Source: an uncultured Clostridia bacterium (GTDB lineage: Bacteria; Bacillota; Clostridia; TANB77; CAG-508). Taken from it: a stretch of DNA of 64,000 nucleotides. A program made the position numbers and the translations under genes. Location: NCBI GenBank assembly GCA_948502395.1, contig CAOPES010000004.1:71590-135589 (forward strand), given 5' to 3'. The notes beneath the pieces were generated by a model. That model searched no databases. It was not told the origin of the DNA and worked only from the letters and a program-made list of their open reading frames with translations. This document shows, one piece after another, positions 60,733 through 64,000 of the stretch. Each line of letters starts with the position of its first letter. Within the stretch, counting starts at the first letter, position 1.

Positions 60733-61398
60733 ATGCGTTTTAGAGTCGATTTAAAAATATTTTTATTTTTGTTATTATTTTATTTTACAAAACAGATAGA
60801 AACATATGTATTAATAATTATATTTGCAATAATCCATGAATTAGGACATCTAATAGCAGGACTATTAATGGGAATGAGACCTGAAAAATTAGAATTAAAG
60901 CCATATGGAGTGAGCATTTCTTTTAAATTAATTCCAAGTGATTATAATAAAAAGATAGCAAGTGGAAACAAGTTTGAGATAAAGAAAATAATTGTGGCAA
61001 TAGCAGGGCCATTAACCAATTTACTCATGATTATTATTTTTAATAATATAGAGTTAGGATTGTTTTCGAATTTGATGATTATTTATGCTAATATTTTATT
61101 AATAATATTTAATTTAATTCCGATATATCCATTAGACGGTGGAAGGATTTTGAAGGGATTTTTACATATTTGCTATGGAAAGAGAAAGGCGGAGAAATAT
61201 ACAAATAATATTTCATTTATTATATTGGTCCTAATGACAGCTATTAGCAGTATTGCAGTTTTTTATATGGAAAATATTTCGATTTTTATTATTATAATTT
61301 TTCTTTGGGGGCTATATATTAAGCAAGATATTGTAGAAAAAAGAAGAAATAAAATTCAGGATTTAATTCAAAAAACTATTGAAATTGATAGCAATTAA
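60733..61398 (+). CDS. spoIVFB: SpoIVFB-like M50 intramembrane metalloprotease
   Basis: 221 aa from ATG 60733, 7 bp after ATGGAG; the longer frame from 60688 is REP sequence. Zinc site HELGH at residues 35-39 within the second hydrophobic segment; third ligand in NLIPIYPLDGGRILKG; about five membrane helices and no CBS domain. SpoIVFB cleaves pro-sigma-K in the mother cell during sporulation. The neighbour upstream is the SpoIVFA-like regulator. Confidence 0.87.
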   Translation: MRFRVDLKIFLFLLLFYFTKQIETYVLIIIFAIIHELGHLIAGLLMGMRPEKLELKPYGVSISFKLIPSDYNKKIASGNKFEIKKIIVAIAGPLTNLLMIIIFNNIELGLFSNLMIIYANILLIIFNLIPIYPLDGGRILKGFLHICYGKRKAEKYTNNISFIILVLMTAISSIAVFYMENISIFIIIIFLWGLYIKQDIVEKRRNKIQDLIQKTIEIDSN

Positions 61399-61438
61399 TA
61401 GTAAACTAATATTAAAGATAAAAAAGGAGAAATAGCAA

Positions 61439-63712
61439 ATGATAAAAAAGTTTTTGAAGGGTCAAAAAGGTATAAACCTTATTTCGCTAACAGTAGCAGT
61501 GTTAGTAATATTGGTATTAACAAATGTCATAATTTTTAATGTAAGAGACAATTTAAAAATTGAGAAGTTGAAATCATTGCAAACTGACGTGGCTAATTTA
61601 AGAGATAAAGTTTCAAATTATTATGCGAAGTTTGGAACAATACCTATTGTTGATATTGAGTATAAAAATGTTGATAAAATCAAAGCTGCTGGGCTGATAA
61701 GTGAGGTAAATGATAGTGGCAGATTTTATGTAATAGATTTAGACAAAATAGAAAATTTAACACTGAACTATGGACGAGATTACGACAAAATTACTGCAAC
61801 GTCAACAGACACGGAAATAAATAGTTATACAGATATATATATAATAAACTCAGCAAGTCACAATATATTTTATGTGAAAGGTGTAAAGGTTGACGACGAT
61901 TGGTATTATACAGATTATTTAGCAGAAGATATAGATATAGCACCAATTAATTTAAGATATATAGATAATGTAAAGATACCAAGTGGATTTTACTATGTAG
62001 ACGGTAAAAAAGATACTGGAATAATTATATCTGATGTTGAAGGTGATGATATAGACAATAGCAAAAAGGGAAATCAATATGTATGGGTTCCAGTTGAAAA
62101 TTTTGATGAATTTGTAAGAAAAGATTATGGAAGGCAAAATATAGCAGATGCAAATTTTGTAAGTACAGGAAAGACTGCATCAAAATATTATGAAGCAGTA
62201 GGAAATGGAATATCAGCAAGAGATGAAGTTGAACAGATATATAGAAGTGTAAAGCAGAATAAAGGATTTTTTATTTCAAGATTTGAAGCTGGAAGAGCAA
62301 CAAATGGACAAGTTGTAAGTAAAAAAGGAGAAGCGATATATAATTCTATAAAATGGGGAAATGCTGACGAGACAGGTGGAGCAGTAGCCTTGGCAAGAAA
62401 TGTATATCCAAAAGATTCTGAAAATGAGGTCGCTTCTACTTTGTGCTATGGCGTTCAATGGGATGCTATTATGAATTGGATTAGCAAAGATAATAACTTA
62501 TCTAAATATTTAACAGATAGTAGTCAGATTGGAAATTATTCAAATAGCGGTTCGCCAGCTAAAACGGGTGCAAATGATAATTATCAAACAAAAAATATTT
62601 ATGATTTAGCTGGTAATGTTGGCGAGTGGACTATGGAAAATTACAACCTAAATAACTATGTTATAAGGGGTGGAGATTTTTCAAAGACAGATTCTAATTA
62701 TAAGACATTGGCTAGTCGTGCAGGTGGTACGTTGGATTATACTAATGCAAATACAGGTTTTAGAATTGCATTGTATTTGAAGACACCAGGGATAAATGTG
62801 GGAGACTATATAAATTATGAACCAGATGCTACATCACAAACAATATATTCAAAGGATAATTTGGTAGAAGATATAACCGGTTCAGCAAGTAATACAACAG
62901 ATATATCCAGAGATACATTAAAGTGGCAAGTATTAAAAATACATGATGACGGAAGTATGGACTTAATAGGAAGTCCAACAAGCCAAGAAATACATTTTAG
63001 TGATGCAACAGGATATAATAATGGAGTATATGTAATGCATGATATATGCGAAAAATTGTATAGTAGAAATGGAATAAAAGCAAGAAGCGTAACATTAGAC
63101 GACATGGAAAATTGGCTAACAGATGCAGGAAAAGTAGCAAAGAGTAAGAATATAAGTGACCAAGTCTCAGGATTATCAGCAAATGACTATATAGAAAAAG
63201 TAAATAAAGATAATAATACAGTAACATATAAAAAATTATATTCATATTACCCAAATTTATATGCAAAAGAGAATGGCTCTGGAATAAATACTGAGACAGT
63301 AAAGACAGACGGAATAAAAGATGCAAATAAAGCAGAATTGGATAGAACAACAAGATCAACAATAGAAAAGTCATATAAACAAGTAGATAATTTAACAACA
63401 ACACAAACATATTATTATATACCAATAAATAGTACAAATTGTGGCGATGGCTCAAAATCTCTATACAATGGTAGTAATACGTATTGGGTGGCTTCGCGCT
63501 GTGTTAACTGCAATTCGAACAATGCAAGCTTCGGGTTGCGCCATGCTAACACGTACGTGAATGTTTCATATATGTTCGATTCGCGCAGTGCCAATAACAA
63601 TCACAAGTATCGTCTGCGTCCAGTAGTTTCTCTAGGGCCTAATGTCCAAGTGACAGCAAGCTCAACAGCTTCAGAAGAAACAGGAATTCCACATACAATA
63701 AACCAATATTAG
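61439..63712 (+). CDS. prepilin-like protein with two lectin-fold domains and variable region (3)
   Basis: 757 aa, AAGGAG site. The N-terminus KGQKG|INLISLTVAVLVILVL is prepilin-like without Glu5; a pseudopilin-like helix and small domain follow (LRDKVSNYYAKFGTIPIVDI). Residues ~185-450 form a formylglycine-generating-enzyme/SUMF1-like module (GNQYVWVPVENF, NIYDLAGNVGEWTMENYN, YVIRGGDFSK, TGFRIALYL), a C-type-lectin-related fold. Then a DUF6273-like domain (KWQVLKIHDDGSMDLIGSPT) ending in a GC-rich island from Trp683 (YWVASRCVNCNSNN) to RLRPVVSL. Likely a surface-displayed diversified binding protein. Confidence 0.8.
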   Translation: MIKKFLKGQKGINLISLTVAVLVILVLTNVIIFNVRDNLKIEKLKSLQTDVANLRDKVSNYYAKFGTIPIVDIEYKNVDKIKAAGLISEVNDSGRFYVIDLDKIENLTLNYGRDYDKITATSTDTEINSYTDIYIINSASHNIFYVKGVKVDDDWYYTDYLAEDIDIAPINLRYIDNVKIPSGFYYVDGKKDTGIIISDVEGDDIDNSKKGNQYVWVPVENFDEFVRKDYGRQNIADANFVSTGKTASKYYEAVGNGISARDEVEQIYRSVKQNKGFFISRFEAGRATNGQVVSKKGEAIYNSIKWGNADETGGAVALARNVYPKDSENEVASTLCYGVQWDAIMNWISKDNNLSKYLTDSSQIGNYSNSGSPAKTGANDNYQTKNIYDLAGNVGEWTMENYNLNNYVIRGGDFSKTDSNYKTLASRAGGTLDYTNANTGFRIALYLKTPGINVGDYINYEPDATSQTIYSKDNLVEDITGSASNTTDISRDTLKWQVLKIHDDGSMDLIGSPTSQEIHFSDATGYNNGVYVMHDICEKLYSRNGIKARSVTLDDMENWLTDAGKVAKSKNISDQVSGLSANDYIEKVNKDNNTVTYKKLYSYYPNLYAKENGSGINTETVKTDGIKDANKAELDRTTRSTIEKSYKQVDNLTTTQTYYYIPINSTNCGDGSKSLYNGSNTYWVASRCVNCNSNNASFGLRHANTYVNVSYMFDSRSANNNHKYRLRPVVSLGPNVQVTASSTASEETGIPHTINQY
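63485..63634 (+). other. candidate DGR variable region VR3
   Basis: From TGG of YWVASR to CCAGTAGTTTCTC. Of about 45 codons only two end in A; AAC, AAT, TAC, CGC and TCG dominate. It shares with VR1 the order TGG-xTG-GCT-TCx-CGx and TTC-Gxx-xTG-CGC. Confidence 0.6.
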
Positions 63713-63719
63713 AAACTGG

Positions 63720-63925
63720 TGATATCCAGACAAAATTAACGAAAGTCAGCAGAGAGTAAGGATAGATGATAGAAAAATATTACCAATAGGGTCAAAAAAG
63801 AGACAAAAATGAGGTGATTTTGTCTCTTTTTTGTAAACAAGGTATGATTGACAAAATAGGAAAGCTGATATCCAGACAGAATTAGTGAAGGTCAACAGAG
63901 AGTAAATGCAGATAATAAAAAAATA
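63720..63925. repeat. 60-bp direct repeats downstream of gene 3
   Basis: 63720-63779 and 63866-63925 both start TGATATCCAGACA and contain CAGAGAGTAA (second) or CAGCAGAGAGTAA (first); roughly 80% identical over 60 bp by eye, 146 bp apart. Confidence 0.65.
63795..63834 (+). terminator. terminator of prepilin-like gene 3
   Basis: AAAAAAGAGACAAAA / TTTTGTCTCTTTTTT stem; symmetric enough to work in both directions. The rest to 64000 has no gene. Confidence 0.8.
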
Positions 63926-63945
63926 CAATCTTTTGAATATAGCAA

Positions 63946-63962
63946 TGTCGAAATTTGTCGTA
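63946..63962 (+). promoter_or_regulatory. tandem Spo0A-type boxes at right edge
   Basis: TGTCGAA (63946-63952) and TGTCGTA (63956-63962), start-to-start 10 bp, the same phasing as at 19209. The controlled gene would lie beyond the window. Confidence 0.45.
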
Positions 63963-64000
63963 TTTTGCGATGAGTTTTTTGATAAATTTTAGTAAAAATC

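Overview
The window looks like the chromosome of an uncultured, low-GC (about 30% by eye), spore-forming member of the Clostridia. Codon use is strongly A/T-ending, promoters are near-consensus sigma-A types with 17-bp spacers, and the gene set includes spo0A, a spoIVFA/spoIVFB-like pair, a Spo0E-like phosphatase, a lysC-dapA-dapB / asd-ddh diaminopimelate set and an rpsL-rpsG-fusA-tuf cluster. I found no rRNA, tRNA or CRISPR array.

Layout. 1-2.4 kb: two AAA ATPases on the minus strand. 2.5-8.7 kb: two convergent surface-protein genes, both without a 5' end, starting at an identical 24-bp inverted repeat (shufflon-like). 8.8-19.1 kb: core genes (rplI, dnaB, a REP-associated tyrosine transposase, tilS, ftsH, a J-like protein, rpsU, the yfmF/yfmH M16 pair). 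19.2-25.3 kb: a Spo0E-like gene under tandem Spo0A-type boxes, a 424-bp fold-back element, then lysine/DAP synthesis genes. 25.5-31.4 kb: a frameshifted SNF2 helicase, trmFO and an unknown coiled-coil protein. 31.4-36.4 kb: the str operon and tuf. 36.4-39 kb: a 28-codon acidic peptide gene divergent from an atypical small gene, then plsX-acpP. 39-42.6 kb: two tandemly duplicated prepilin-like genes. 42.7-52.2 kb: a D,D-carboxypeptidase and two giant thioester-domain adhesins. 52.3-56.5 kb: metabolic genes and spo0A. 56.6-59.0 kb: a toxin-antitoxin-like island (type I candidate, MazF-like protein, XRE regulator). 59.2-61.4 kb: spoIVFA/spoIVFB-like genes. 61.4-63.7 kb: a third prepilin-like gene.

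Three systems stand out. (1) The three prepilin-like proteins each carry, near the C-terminus, a short island of high GC whose codons almost never end in A. This is what variable regions of a diversity-generating retroelement look like; the reverse transcriptase and template are not in the window. (2) At least 17 loci carry small palindromic REP-like elements that share a GGGAC core but have four different arm types, alongside one RAYT transposase gene. Several have been absorbed into coding sequence (tilS, the carboxypeptidase, the Spo0E-like gene). (3) The 6.1-kb inverted-repeat-bounded adhesin cassette has the geometry of a shufflon segment. A further oddity: the only two genes broken by frameshift are both repaired by skipping the C of an in-frame CGG codon, a codon I found in frame only once more in the plus-strand genes, in a gene of foreign composition.

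The genes fit a host-associated spore former with a heavy and variable surface-protein repertoire (adhesins, pilin-like diversified lectin-fold proteins) embedded in ordinary housekeeping clusters.
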